From Comamonas_C sp026954015 (lineage in GTDB: Bacteria > Pseudomonadota > Gammaproteobacteria > Burkholderiales > Burkholderiaceae_C): a stretch of 64,000 nt of DNA. Each line of letters begins with the position of its first letter. The stretch's first letter is position 1. The notes below the pieces were generated by a model. It saw only the letters and a program-made list of their open reading frames with translations, did no database searches and was not told the DNA's origin. A program made the translations under genes and the position numbers. The DNA is taken from the NCBI GenBank assembly GCA_035063785.1, contig JAPSFS010000001.1:1-64000 (forward strand), written 5' to 3'. This document shows positions 35,554-44,181 of this stretch, piece by piece.

Positions 35554-36540
35554 TCACAACGCGTGCGCAGCGATCTCCAGCGAGCGCAGGCGCAGGCCGG
35601 CGTCGAACACGTCGCAGACCAGCATGAACTCGTCCGCTTGCGTGGCTTCGTGGATGGCGGCGAACCCCTGGTGCACGGTTTCGGGGCCGCCGACCACCGC
35701 GAGCGCGAGGAAGTCCGCGATCGCCATGCGCTCGGCCTCGCCCAGGCGCGCCATGAAGTCCGGCACCGGCGGCGCGAGCAGGCCGCGCCGCCCGGTGACG
35801 ATGCCGAGCACGCGCTGGTAGGTGCTGCTGGCCAGCAGCTCGGCCTCGGCGTCGGTGGGCGCCGCGATCACCAGCACGCCGATCATCACCCAGGGGCGCC
35901 CCAGCACCCTGGATGGGCGAAACTGGCGCCGGTACAGCTCGATCGCGGGTTGCAGCAGGCGTGGCGCGAAATGCGAGGCGAAGGCGTAGGGCAGTCCCTT
36001 CTCGGCCGCGAGCTGCGCGGAAAACAGGCTGGAGCCCAGCAGCCAGATCGGCACCTCGGTGCCCGCGCCCGGCACGGCGGTGATCGCCTGCCCCGGCTGC
36101 GCGGGGCCGAGCAGGCGCTGCAGCTCGGTCACGTCGCGCGGAAAGTCGCTTTCGCTCTCCATGCGGTCGCGGCGCAGCGCGCGCATGGTCACGCGGTCGG
36201 TGCCCGGTGCGCGCCCCAGGCCGAGGTCGATGCGGCCGGGATAGAGCGTCGCGAGCGTGCCGAAGGCCTCGGCCACGACGAGCGGCGCGTGGTTGGGCAG
36301 CATCACGCCGCCCGAGCCCACGCGGATGCGCTGCGTCGCGCCCGCCACGTGGCCCACGAGCACCGCGGTTGCGGAGCTGGCGATGCCCGGCATGTTGTGG
36401 TGCTCCGCGAGCCAGTAGCGCGTGAAGCCGAGCGCCTCGGCCTTCTGCGCGGTGCGCACGGCGATGTCGATCGCCTGCGCCACCGTGCCGCCTTCGCGCA
36501 CGGCGACGAGGTCGAGCAAGGAGAGCAGTGGTGTCGTCAT
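35554..36540 (-). CDS. LLM-class (luciferase-like) flavin-dependent oxidoreductase
   Basis: 328 aa, start at MTTPLLSLLDLVAVREGGTV. The TIM-barrel luciferase-like family is recognised by GFTRYWLAEHHNMPGIASSA, VGSGGVMLPNHAPLVVAEAF, ATLYPGRIDLGLGRAPGTD and IWLLGSSLFSAQLAAEKGLP. It would use reduced flavin (FMN-type) to oxidise an unknown substrate; many such genes are of unknown function. It is divergent from the YbhB-type gene, sharing the gap 36541-36634. Both are bracketed by short inverted palindromes. Confidence 0.92.
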   Translation of the reverse strand: MTTPLLSLLDLVAVREGGTVAQAIDIAVRTAQKAEALGFTRYWLAEHHNMPGIASSATAVLVGHVAGATQRIRVGSGGVMLPNHAPLVVAEAFGTLATLYPGRIDLGLGRAPGTDRVTMRALRRDRMESESDFPRDVTELQRLLGPAQPGQAITAVPGAGTEVPIWLLGSSLFSAQLAAEKGLPYAFASHFAPRLLQPAIELYRRQFRPSRVLGRPWVMIGVLVIAAPTDAEAELLASSTYQRVLGIVTGRRGLLAPPVPDFMARLGEAERMAIADFLALAVVGGPETVHQGFAAIHEATQADEFMLVCDVFDAGLRLRSLEIAAHAL

Positions 36541-36634
36541 GGAGGCGATTGTGCGGTGCGCCGCGTGGTCGTGCGCGTTGCAGGGTCGGCGCGACTGCCC
36601 ATAATGAACGCCTGCATTCCCGATGGAGACCGTG

Positions 36635-37126
36635 ATGAGTTTTGTCTTACGCAGCCCCGACGTCACCGAGCAGCAGACGCTGGCGAAAACCTTTGTGCAC
36701 AGCGCGATGGGCGCGGGGGGCGAGAACCTCTCGCCCGCGCTCGAATGGAGCGGCGCACCCGAGGGCACCAAGAGCTTTGCGCTCACGCTCTACGACCCCG
36801 ACGCGCCGACCGGCTCGGGCTGGTGGCACTGGGTGGTGTACGACCTGCCCGCGAGCTGCACCAGCCTGCCCCGGGGCGCGGGCGCGCCCGACGGCAAGCT
36901 GCTGCCCGCGGGCGCCGTGCAGGGCAATACGGACTTCGGCAGCCCCGGCTACGGGGGCGCCGCGCCGCCACCGGGCCACGGCCCGCACCGCTATATCTTC
37001 ACGCTGCACGCGCTCAGCGTGGACAAGCTCGACGTGCCGCCGGGTGCGACGGCCGCCTACGTCGGCTTCATGATCCACTTCGCCAAGCTGGGCGAGGCCA
37101 GGCTCACGGCGAAGTACGAGCGGTGA
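36635..37126 (+). CDS. YbhB/YbcL family Raf-kinase-inhibitor-like protein
   Basis: 163 aa from the ATG at 36635, which has GGAGA at 36625-36629; the upstream in-frame ATG at 36623 overlaps that site and would add four residues. Phosphatidylethanolamine-binding-protein fold motifs: NLSPALEWSGAPEGTKSFAL, DPDAPTGSGWWHWVVYDLP, NDFGSPGYGG-like NTDFGSPGYGGAAPPPGHGP and HRYIFTLHAL. No signal peptide. Substrate and role are unknown in bacteria. Confidence 0.93.
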   Translation: MSFVLRSPDVTEQQTLAKTFVHSAMGAGGENLSPALEWSGAPEGTKSFALTLYDPDAPTGSGWWHWVVYDLPASCTSLPRGAGAPDGKLLPAGAVQGNTDFGSPGYGGAAPPPGHGPHRYIFTLHALSVDKLDVPPGATAAYVGFMIHFAKLGEARLTAKYER

Positions 37127-37131
37127 TGGCG

Positions 37132-37153
37132 AATGACCGCGCTGCGCGGTGAC
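37132..37153 (+). repeat. REP-like palindrome, copy 3
   Basis: AATGACCGCGCTGCGCGGTG plus AC, six bases after the YbhB-type stop codon. The CCGCG/CGCGG dyad could act as a transcript end. Its inverse is copy 2 at 35517-35547. Confidence 0.5.
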
Positions 37154-37223
37154 GACCGCGCTCCAGTCGGTCGCCATGCCCCGCGCGGCGGGCTTCATGG
37201 GTCATCGGCGGGGTGGCCGCAGA

Positions 37224-37643
37224 TCAGTTGGCCAGGACCAGCTGCACGATCACGCCCGTGGCGATCGCCACCAGCATGTAGTCCGCGCCGTACTGCACCC
37301 AGTGGTAGCCGCGCGGCGGGGCGCTCAGGCGGTGCAGGCGCCAGTCGGTGACGACGTATTGGCGGCTGCGGTACTGCACGGGCAGTCGATCACCGCGGTG
37401 CCAGCGGCGATAGGGCCCGGTGCCGTAGTTGGGCCGGCCGTGCTGCGGTGGTGGGCGGTGTCCGGGGCGCGGCGGTGGCCGATGACCCGAGGGGCCGCCG
37501 TGGCCATCGTGGCGCGGCTGGGCCTGCACGACGGTCGTGGCCAGACCCAGCACGGCCATGGCGCCTGCGGCGAGCCAGGCGCGTCGCCCCGCGAGGAGGC
37601 GGTCGGTGGACGGGCGCGCCGTCCCGGTGTCGTGCGTACGCAT
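37224..37643 (-). CDS. RcnB-like periplasmic protein
   Basis: 139 aa with a long signal region (RRAWLAAGAMAVLGLATTVV, cleavage near AQA) that begins with about 22 polar residues. The mature part is His/Pro-rich (HDGHGGPSGHRPPPRPGHRP) then has the RcnB family pattern (YRRWHRGDRLPVQYRSRQYV, LSAPPRGYHWVQYGADYMLV) and ends in a hydrophobic segment. RcnB in E. coli affects nickel/cobalt homeostasis; for this wider family the role is unclear. The ribosome binding site AGGAG precedes the ATG. It is convergent with the YbhB-type gene. Confidence 0.8.
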   Translation of the reverse strand: MRTHDTGTARPSTDRLLAGRRAWLAAGAMAVLGLATTVVQAQPRHDGHGGPSGHRPPPRPGHRPPPQHGRPNYGTGPYRRWHRGDRLPVQYRSRQYVVTDWRLHRLSAPPRGYHWVQYGADYMLVAIATGVIVQLVLAN

Positions 37644-37800
37644 GATGGACTCCTGTTCAAACGATGACGGTGCACATCGTGCCGCTGTCGCGGTGAAAAG
37701 GCCATGCATCACGGCCCGGTTTTACCCAAGTTTGCCTGCGCTTGTCCGGCGTTCACACGGTTGCCGAGGGGTTTACGCCCGGCACACGAAAATATGCATG

Positions 37801-37850
37801 AAAAGTGGCTTTCGCGCTTTCTGTACAAGCGCAGCCAGCTATAAATAGTG
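37801..37850 (-). repeat. Dispersed palindromic repeat, copy E (after gspE)
   Basis: On the minus strand reads CTATTTATAGCTGGCTGCGC, then TTGTACAGAAAGCGCGAAAG and CCACTTTT. Stem GCGCTTG, loop TACAG, AAAGCGC (one mismatch). Lies 18 bases beyond the gspE stop. The rest of the gap up to the RcnB-like gene (37644-37800) shows nothing recognisable. Confidence 0.7.
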
Positions 37851-37867
37851 CAGCAATCCCGCAGCGT

Positions 37868-39256
37868 CTAATCGCGCGTCACGCGCAGCACTTCCTCGCG
37901 GCTCGTGATGCCACCGATGATGAGACGCTCGGCGTCGTCGCGCATGAGCCGCATGCCGCCGACCTGTGCCTGTGTGCGGATGTCCGCCTCGTTGGCCTGG
38001 CGGTGGATCTGCGCGCGGATCGCCTCGTCCACCGTGAGCAGCTCGAACACGCCGGTGCGGCCTTGGTAGCCGGTGTTGCCGCAGGTGTCGCAGCCCGCGC
38101 CCGCGCAGACGGTGCAGTACTTGCGCACCAGGCGCTGCGCGAGCACGCCCAGGAGCGACGACGAGAGCAGGAACGGCTCGACGCCCATGTCCGTGAGGCG
38201 CGTGACGGCGCTCGCCGCGTCGTTGGTGTGCAGCGTCGCGAGCACGAGGTGGCCGGTGAGGCTGGCCTGGATCGCGATCTGCGCGGTCTCGAAGTCGCGG
38301 ATTTCGCCGATCATGATGACGTCCGGGTCCTGGCGCAGGATGGCGCGCAGCGCCTTGGCGAACGTGAGCTCGATGCGCGCGTTCACCTGCGTCTGGCCGA
38401 CGCCGGGCAGCTCGTACTCGATCGGGTCTTCCACCGTCATGATGTTGGAGTGCGCCGCGTCCAGACGCGCCAGCGCCGCGTAGAGCGTGGTGGTCTTGCC
38501 GCTGCCCGTGGGCCCGGTCACGAGGATGATGCCGTGCGGCTGGCTGATGAGGTGCGTGAAGCGCGAGAGCACGTCGCCCTCCATGCCCACCGATTCGAGG
38601 CTGAGCTTGCTCTCGCTCTTGTCCAGCAGTCGCAATACTGCGCGCTCGCCGTGCGCGTTGGGCAGCGTGGAGACGCGCACGTCGATCGCGCGCGTGCCCA
38701 GGCGCAGGCTGATGCGCCCGTCCTGCGGCAGGCGCTTTTCGGCGATATCCAGGTCCGCCATGATCTTCAGGCGGCTGATGAGCGCCGCGTGCAGCGCGCG
38801 GTTGGGCTGCACCACCTCGCGCAGGCTGCCGTCCACGCGAAAGCGCACGCTGGAGTGGCGCTCGTAGGGCTCGATGTGGATGTCGCTCGCGCCGTCGCGC
38901 ACCGCCTGCGTGAGCAGCGCGTTGAGCATGCGGATGATGGGCGCGTCGCCCGCGCTCTCCAGCAGGTCCTCGACTGCGGGCAGTTCCTGCATCATGCGCG
39001 AGAGGTCGGCCTCGCCCTCGACCTCGCTCACCACCGTGGCGGCGCTCGATTCGCTTTGCGCGTAGGCGGCGCTGATGCGCTGGGCCAGTTCCGGCGCGGG
39101 CAGCGGCAGCAGCTGCGCCACCGCGTGCTTGCGCAGCACTTCGGAGAGCGCCGCGGGCTGCGGGTCGGGGCCGTGCCAGAGCATGAGCTGGCCGCCGTCG
39201 TCCTCCAGCAGCAACTGGCTCGCGCGCGCAAAAGCGTAGGGCAGGGGGTGGCGCAT
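37868..39256 (-). CDS. gspE: Type II secretion ATPase GspE
   Basis: 462 aa hexameric ATPase that drives pseudopilus assembly. Motifs: DIHIEPYERHSSVRFRVDG, Walker A GPTGSGKTT, Asp box VEDPIEYELPGVGQTQVN, Walker B region ILRQDPDVIMIGEIRD, His box LVLATLHTNDAASAV, and the tetracysteine zinc site C-x2-C-x4-C-x2-C (CTVCAGAGCDTCG). The N-terminal GspL-binding domain is shorter than in Vibrio or E. coli. Lies nine bases after gspD; gspF is displaced 2.4 kb away. Confidence 0.96.
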   Translation of the reverse strand: MRHPLPYAFARASQLLLEDDGGQLMLWHGPDPQPAALSEVLRKHAVAQLLPLPAPELAQRISAAYAQSESSAATVVSEVEGEADLSRMMQELPAVEDLLESAGDAPIIRMLNALLTQAVRDGASDIHIEPYERHSSVRFRVDGSLREVVQPNRALHAALISRLKIMADLDIAEKRLPQDGRISLRLGTRAIDVRVSTLPNAHGERAVLRLLDKSESKLSLESVGMEGDVLSRFTHLISQPHGIILVTGPTGSGKTTTLYAALARLDAAHSNIMTVEDPIEYELPGVGQTQVNARIELTFAKALRAILRQDPDVIMIGEIRDFETAQIAIQASLTGHLVLATLHTNDAASAVTRLTDMGVEPFLLSSSLLGVLAQRLVRKYCTVCAGAGCDTCGNTGYQGRTGVFELLTVDEAIRAQIHRQANEADIRTQAQVGGMRLMRDDAERLIIGGITSREEVLRVTRD

Positions 39257-39265
39257 CGCGGTGGC

Positions 39266-41581
39266 TCAGTACTGTGTCTGGTAAGGCCAGGGCATGGGCT
39301 CGGCGGGTGCGGGTGCGGGTGCGGGTGCGGCGGGCGCCGCCGGGGTCAGCACCGTCGGCGCAAGCGGCGGCGGGGTGTCCGCGCGCGGCTGCGCGCTCGG
39401 GGGCAGCGGGGGCAGAACCGGCGCGTCGTTCACCGCGCGCAGCATCACGCGCGGCTCGGGCTGGCTCGCCTGCTGCAGCGCGCGGATGGATTCGTAGCGG
39501 TCCATCACCAGCGCGTCGCTGGTGGCGTTGTCGCGGATCACCACCGGGCGCAGGAACACCATCAGGTTGGTCTTCTGGCGTGAGCGCTTTTCGTTGCGAA
39601 ACAGGTTGCCCACGACGGGCACGTCGCCCAGCACCGGCACCTTGTCCTCGCCCAGCGAGTAGCTGTCCTCGAGCAGCCCGCCGATCACGATGACGCTGCC
39701 GTCGTCCACCAGCACGGTCGATTCGATCGAGCGTTTGCTCGTCGACGGCCCGTTGATGTTGGTGAGCGTCTCGGGCGCGACCTTGGAGACCTCCTGGTAG
39801 AGCGTGAGCTTGACGGTGCCGTTCTCGTTGATCGTGGGGCGCACGCGCAGCATCAGGCCCACGTCCTTGCGCTCCACCGTGGTGAACGGATTGACCGAGC
39901 CGTTGGCCGCGCCGGTGTTGGTGAACTGGCCGGTCACGAAGGGCACGTTGTTGCCGATGATGATCTGCGCTTCCTCGTTATCGAGCGTGAGCAGGTTGGG
40001 CGTGGACAGCACGTTGGCGTCGCCGGTGTTTTCCAGGAAGTTGGCGAGTGCGCCGAGGTAGTACTTGCCGTTGGCGCGCGGCACGATGGCGGCATTGAAA
40101 CCCGCGCCCGGCTTGGCCGCGGCGATGCTGCTGGCGTTGCCGCCGGCTGCCGCAAGCGCGATATCCAGGATGTTGGGCCCGGCCAGGCCCGAATTGCTGC
40201 CCAGCAGCCCCAGCGTGCTGCCGGCATTGCCCAGCACACCTTGCCACTGGATGCCGAACTCGGCCACCTTGTTGGCGCTCACCTCGACGATCAGGCTTTC
40301 GATGAGCACCTGCGCACGCCGTCCGTCGAGCTGCTCGATCACCGCGCGGATCTGGCGGTACAGCGGGTCGGGCGCGGTGATGATGAGCGAATTCGTGCTC
40401 GGATCGGCCTGGATCATGCCGCCCGTGGAAGGCTGCTGGCTCTGGCTGCCGCCGGCCGCGAGGCTGCCGGCGCCGCTGCCCAGGCCGCTGCCCGCACCCA
40501 GGGCGTTCGTGCCGCCCGTCGATCCGAGCCCGCTGCCGGTGGCGCCGGTGCGCATGCTGCTGGTGGCTGAAGCACTGGTGGGGGTGCCTGCCGCGCCGCC
40601 GGCGCTGCCGCCGCCCAGCGCCGCGCGCAGCGTGGTGGCCAGCCGTACCGCGTCGGCGTTCTTGAGGTAGACGACGTGGATGTTGGCCGTGGCCGCGCCG
40701 CTGCCCGGCGCCGGCGGCTGGTCGAGCTGCGCCACGAGCGCGCGCACCTGCGCCAGGCGCGCGGGGTTGGCGGCGCGCACGACGATCGCGTTGCTCTGCG
40801 GCTCGGCCAGCAGCGTGGTCTTGAACGTCGCGTCCACCTGCCCCTGACCGGCCGCGGGCGCCGCATGCGTGGCGGTGCCGCCTTCGAGCAGGCGCGAGAC
40901 CAGCGGCGCGAGGTCGGTCGCCACCGCCCACTGCAGCGGTATCACCTCGACGTTGGTGGCGTTGGAGACGTCCATCGCCGCGACGATGCGCGCGATGCGC
41001 TGCAGGTTGTCGGCGTAGTCGGTGATCACCAGCGAGTTGTTGCCGGGGTTCACGTTGATCGTGTTGTTCGGGCTGATGAGGGGGCGCAGCACCGGCACGA
41101 GGTTGTTCGCGTTCTCGAAGTTGAGCTTGAAGATCTGCGTGACGATCTGCCCGCCGCTGGCCACGCCCTTGCTGCCGCCGGTGGAGACGCTCACGGAGCC
41201 CGTCTGCAGCTTGGCGTCGGCCTCCGGCACCACCTTGTACAGCCCGCCCGATTCGACCACGGTGTAGCCCTGCAGCCGCAGCGCCGAGAGGAACTGGTTG
41301 AACGCGGTCGCGGGCGGCACCGGGTTTTCGGTCGAGAGCGTGATCACGCCCTTGACGCGCGGATCGACGACGACGTTGCGCCCGGTGATCGTCGCCATCG
41401 TGCGCGCGACCGCCTCGATGTCCGCGCCGACGAAGCTCAGCGTCACCGGCTCGTTCCCGCGCACGCTGCTCGCGCCCGCGCCGTTCCTGGACTGATTTTG
41501 GCCCGCAGCGCCCGTCCACAGGGCGCCAAGCGCTATCACGAGAAGAGTGTGCCGCAGCAGGCGTTGAGGTCGGAAAGTCAT
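39266..41581 (-). CDS. gspD: Type II secretion secretin GspD
   Basis: 771 aa outer-membrane channel. Signal peptide (LLRHTLLVIALGALWTGAAG), N0 domain (VTLSFVGADIEAVARTMATI), N1-N3 domains with a long Gly/Ser/Ala linker (about residues 345-395), the secretin core (VPFVTGQFTNTGAANGSVNP, DVGLMLRVRPTINENGTVKL, SIESTVLVDDGSVIVIGGLL, PVLGDVPVVGNLFRNEKRS) and a Pro/Ala-rich C-terminal tail ending PYQTQY. The start at 41581 (MTFRPQ) is preferred over 41593. The signal peptide codons overlap a repeat-like tract at 41493-41545. Confidence 0.97.
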   Translation of the reverse strand: MTFRPQRLLRHTLLVIALGALWTGAAGQNQSRNGAGASSVRGNEPVTLSFVGADIEAVARTMATITGRNVVVDPRVKGVITLSTENPVPPATAFNQFLSALRLQGYTVVESGGLYKVVPEADAKLQTGSVSVSTGGSKGVASGGQIVTQIFKLNFENANNLVPVLRPLISPNNTINVNPGNNSLVITDYADNLQRIARIVAAMDVSNATNVEVIPLQWAVATDLAPLVSRLLEGGTATHAAPAAGQGQVDATFKTTLLAEPQSNAIVVRAANPARLAQVRALVAQLDQPPAPGSGAATANIHVVYLKNADAVRLATTLRAALGGGSAGGAAGTPTSASATSSMRTGATGSGLGSTGGTNALGAGSGLGSGAGSLAAGGSQSQQPSTGGMIQADPSTNSLIITAPDPLYRQIRAVIEQLDGRRAQVLIESLIVEVSANKVAEFGIQWQGVLGNAGSTLGLLGSNSGLAGPNILDIALAAAGGNASSIAAAKPGAGFNAAIVPRANGKYYLGALANFLENTGDANVLSTPNLLTLDNEEAQIIIGNNVPFVTGQFTNTGAANGSVNPFTTVERKDVGLMLRVRPTINENGTVKLTLYQEVSKVAPETLTNINGPSTSKRSIESTVLVDDGSVIVIGGLLEDSYSLGEDKVPVLGDVPVVGNLFRNEKRSRQKTNLMVFLRPVVIRDNATSDALVMDRYESIRALQQASQPEPRVMLRAVNDAPVLPPLPPSAQPRADTPPPLAPTVLTPAAPAAPAPAPAPAEPMPWPYQTQY

Positions 41582-41585
41582 GAAA

Positions 41586-42392
41586 TCAGCCAATCGTGAT
41601 GACGGAACGCGCGCCGCTGCGCCGCCCGATGATGTTGAGCAGGTTCGCCAGCGCCGCCTCGCGCCCCGGCGCGGCGGTCGCCTCGCCGGTGAAGCGCAGC
41701 CGCTGGCCCACCCAGCGGCCGCTGCCCGTGAGCTGCAGCGCGCCGTCGAGCGTGGCGAGCGTGAGCGTCGTCGCGTCGCCCCCGGCGATCGTCACGCGGT
41801 AGCTGCCTATCGGGTGCAGCGTGGACAGGCGCGAGGACACGCCCAGCAGGTCGAGCCGTGCCTGCCCCTGCAGGTCGGCGCGCCCGCGCACCCAGGAGAC
41901 GGCGAGGCCCGTGGTCGCGAGCTGCACCTGTCCTTGCAGCTGCACCGTGTTCCAGGGCGTGCCCAGGCCGGTGAGCAGCGGCGCGGGCCAGTGGCTCAGG
42001 CCGTCGGCGAGCCGCACCGCGAGCGTGCCCCAGCCCGGCGTGGCGCGCGCGTTCAGGGGCGTGCTGGTGCAGCAGTCGGCGCTGAGCTGCACCTGCGCGC
42101 CCAGCCCGGCGGGCGCGAGCCGCCAGTGCACGCGCCCGGGCAGCGCCGTCTCGTCGTTGCTGCCGCTGCCACCGGTGAGCAGCAGCCGCGCCGAACCGCG
42201 CCACACCGTGCCCTGCGTGTCGATGAGCCGCACCTGCGCGTGGCTCGCCTGGCTGATCACGGCGCCCAGCCAGCGCGCCGGCGCCTGCAGCACCAGCGTG
42301 GGCAGGCCGCCCAGCAGCAGGCCGAGCGCCAGCCAGCCCCACGGCGCGCGTGGCGCCGCGTCGGGGCGGGCGAGGGCGCGGCGTGTTTTCAT
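41586..42392 (-). CDS. gspN: Type II secretion protein GspN
   Basis: 268 aa. An N-terminal membrane helix (GWLALGLLLGGLPTLVLQAP) precedes a periplasmic beta-rich domain (HAQVRLIDTQGTVWRGSARL, WRLAPAGLGAQVQLSADCC, LTLATLDGALQLTGSGRWVG) typical of GspN. GspN is an accessory, non-essential T2SS component in many species. Its start overlaps the gspM stop by four bases and its end is five bases from gspD. Confidence 0.9.
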   Translation of the reverse strand: MKTRRALARPDAAPRAPWGWLALGLLLGGLPTLVLQAPARWLGAVISQASHAQVRLIDTQGTVWRGSARLLLTGGSGSNDETALPGRVHWRLAPAGLGAQVQLSADCCTSTPLNARATPGWGTLAVRLADGLSHWPAPLLTGLGTPWNTVQLQGQVQLATTGLAVSWVRGRADLQGQARLDLLGVSSRLSTLHPIGSYRVTIAGGDATTLTLATLDGALQLTGSGRWVGQRLRFTGEATAAPGREAALANLLNIIGRRSGARSVITIG

Positions 42393-42883
42393 GGTGCGGG
42401 CAGCGCGAGCACGAGCGTGCCGCTCCAGTGCACGCCGGGCGCGTCGCCGTTGGCGCGGGTGAGGTGGGCCTCCTGCGGCGCGGCCTGCGTGCTGGCGCGC
42501 ACCTGCGCGAGCCACGCGGCGAGCGCCGCAGCAGGGGCGTTCGTGAGCGTGACCGTGGCGCGCCCGGCCGCGACGGTGATCCTGGCGGCCGCGCCCAGGT
42601 GTTTTTCGGTTGCCTCGCGCAGCGCCTGCGGCGCATCGGCCGCGGTGTGCTGCGGCAGCGCCTTGAGCTGCTCGGCCTCGGCCTGCCATTGCTGCATCTG
42701 CTGCCAGCGCGTGTCCACCTGCGCGTGGCGCGCGTCCGAGGCGCGCAGCGCCTTGATCGGCGGCGCCAGCAGCAGCCACCACACGAGTGCCAGCGCGACG
42801 AGCGTGCAGGCGAGCCGCAGCATCGATTGCTCGCGTGGCGCAAGCGCCGCCCAGCGGGCCTGCACGGGCGCGAGCGCCTTCAT
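42389..42883 (-). CDS. gspM: Type II secretion protein GspM
   Basis: 164 aa bitopic inner-membrane protein that partners GspL. One membrane helix (about residues 22-44, MLRLACTLVALALVWWLLLA) is followed by a coiled coil and a small ferredoxin-like periplasmic domain (AARITVAAGRATVTLTNAPA). Starts MKALAPVQARWAALAPREQS. It overlaps gspL and gspN by ATGA-type junctions. Confidence 0.9.
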   Translation of the reverse strand: MKALAPVQARWAALAPREQSMLRLACTLVALALVWWLLLAPPIKALRASDARHAQVDTRWQQMQQWQAEAEQLKALPQHTAADAPQALREATEKHLGAAARITVAAGRATVTLTNAPAAALAAWLAQVRASTQAAPQEAHLTRANGDAPGVHWSGTLVLALPAP

Positions 42884-44103
42884 TGCGCGCCTCCGGCCGC
42901 GTGCAGCACGAGCGCGCCGTCTTCCTCGCCCATCGCGAGCCGCGCCGCCGCCAGGCGCTCGTCCAGCGTGCCGCGCTCGGCCGGCTCCAGCGTCAGGCCC
43001 GTGAGGCGCAACTGCCCGTCGGCGTAGTCGATGCGCGCGGGCGTGCGGCCCTCGGGCAGCGCGCCGGCGACTGCGGCCAGCATGGGCTCCAGGTCGTCGG
43101 GCGCCACCGCGCCCGATTGCTGGCGCAGCCGGGCGAGTTCGCGCTGCATCTGCGCGGGCGCGTCGACGACGAGCCGCACCTGCGGAAAGGTCTGCGTGAG
43201 CGCGCCGCGCACCGCCGCCTCCTGGCGCTGCAGCGCGCGCGCGTCCTGCCAGGCCCAGAGGTTGAGCCCGCCGAGCTGCGCCACGACGAGCAGCGCAAGC
43301 GCCCAGCGCGCGGCGCGCCACTCGGGCGCGCGCGCGAAGGCGCCGGCCGCGCTCGTGAACCAGCGCAGCGCGCGCCGGCGGCTGTTGCTCGCAAAGTCGA
43401 ACTGCGCCAGGTTCCACGCGCCGCGCGCGGCGGCAAGCATCGCATCCTCGCGCGACTGCACCGCCACCTGGCGCGCGAGCGCGCGCTCGGCCAGCGTGAC
43501 GACCGCGGGCTCGGCGCGCACCAGCGCGTCCTCGGGCAGCGCTGCACCGGTGGCGGAGGCCGCGAGCGGCAGCAGCGCCACGGCCTGCTCGGGGCCGAGC
43601 CCAACAAACACCGCCTGCGCGTCCTCGGGCGTGCCGATCACGGTGCATTCGGTCTGGCCGCTGGCCGTGGGGCCGGGCGCCCACGCGGGCACGATGCGGT
43701 CGATGCGCCGCCCGGCGGCGTCGAAGGTCTGCACCGCCTCGCGCAGCCAGGCGCGGTCGCACGCGGCCACCCAGATCGGGGTGCCGGTGCTGGCGTCGGG
43801 TTGCAGCGCGAAGTGCAGCGCCGCGGGTTCGTCGAGCAACTGTTCTTCCAGCAGCCCGTCGAGGATCGCGCGCAGCCTCGGTGTCTGCGCAAGCGACCCC
43901 TGTGGCAGCGTCACGCGCTGCCACGAAAGCAGGCGCTGCGGCACGATCGCCACGGTTTCGCCGGTGCGGCCCGGGTCGGGCAGCAGCGCTGCCGTGGCGC
44001 TGCCGCTGCGCTCGCCGTGGTGGCCGTCGGGCGAGAGCACATAGTGCAGCTCCGTCGCGGCAGTCGCGGCGTCGACGGGCAGGGTGACGATCAGGGTACT
44101 CAT
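42880..44103 (-). CDS. gspL: Type II secretion protein GspL
   Basis: 407 aa inner-membrane protein linking GspE to the periplasmic GspM. The cytoplasmic actin-like part is about residues 1-270 (LLSWQRVTLPQGSLAQTPRL, ARGAWNLAQFDFASNSRRRA), a single membrane helix follows (WALALLVVAQLGGLNLWAW), then a periplasmic ferredoxin-like domain. ATG at 44103 (MSTLIVTLPV) is chosen; a start at 44112 adds three residues. A 78-base gap separates it from gspK upstream. Confidence 0.92.
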   Translation of the reverse strand: MSTLIVTLPVDAATAATELHYVLSPDGHHGERSGSATAALLPDPGRTGETVAIVPQRLLSWQRVTLPQGSLAQTPRLRAILDGLLEEQLLDEPAALHFALQPDASTGTPIWVAACDRAWLREAVQTFDAAGRRIDRIVPAWAPGPTASGQTECTVIGTPEDAQAVFVGLGPEQAVALLPLAASATGAALPEDALVRAEPAVVTLAERALARQVAVQSREDAMLAAARGAWNLAQFDFASNSRRRALRWFTSAAGAFARAPEWRAARWALALLVVAQLGGLNLWAWQDARALQRQEAAVRGALTQTFPQVRLVVDAPAQMQRELARLRQQSGAVAPDDLEPMLAAVAGALPEGRTPARIDYADGQLRLTGLTLEPAERGTLDERLAAARLAMGEEDGALVLHAAGGAQ

Positions 44104-44181
44104 GAGGCGCACTTGCGGCGCATTGTAGGGGGCGAGGTCAACGCTTCATGCGATTGTCAAGAGGGCGAACGACCCCCTGAT

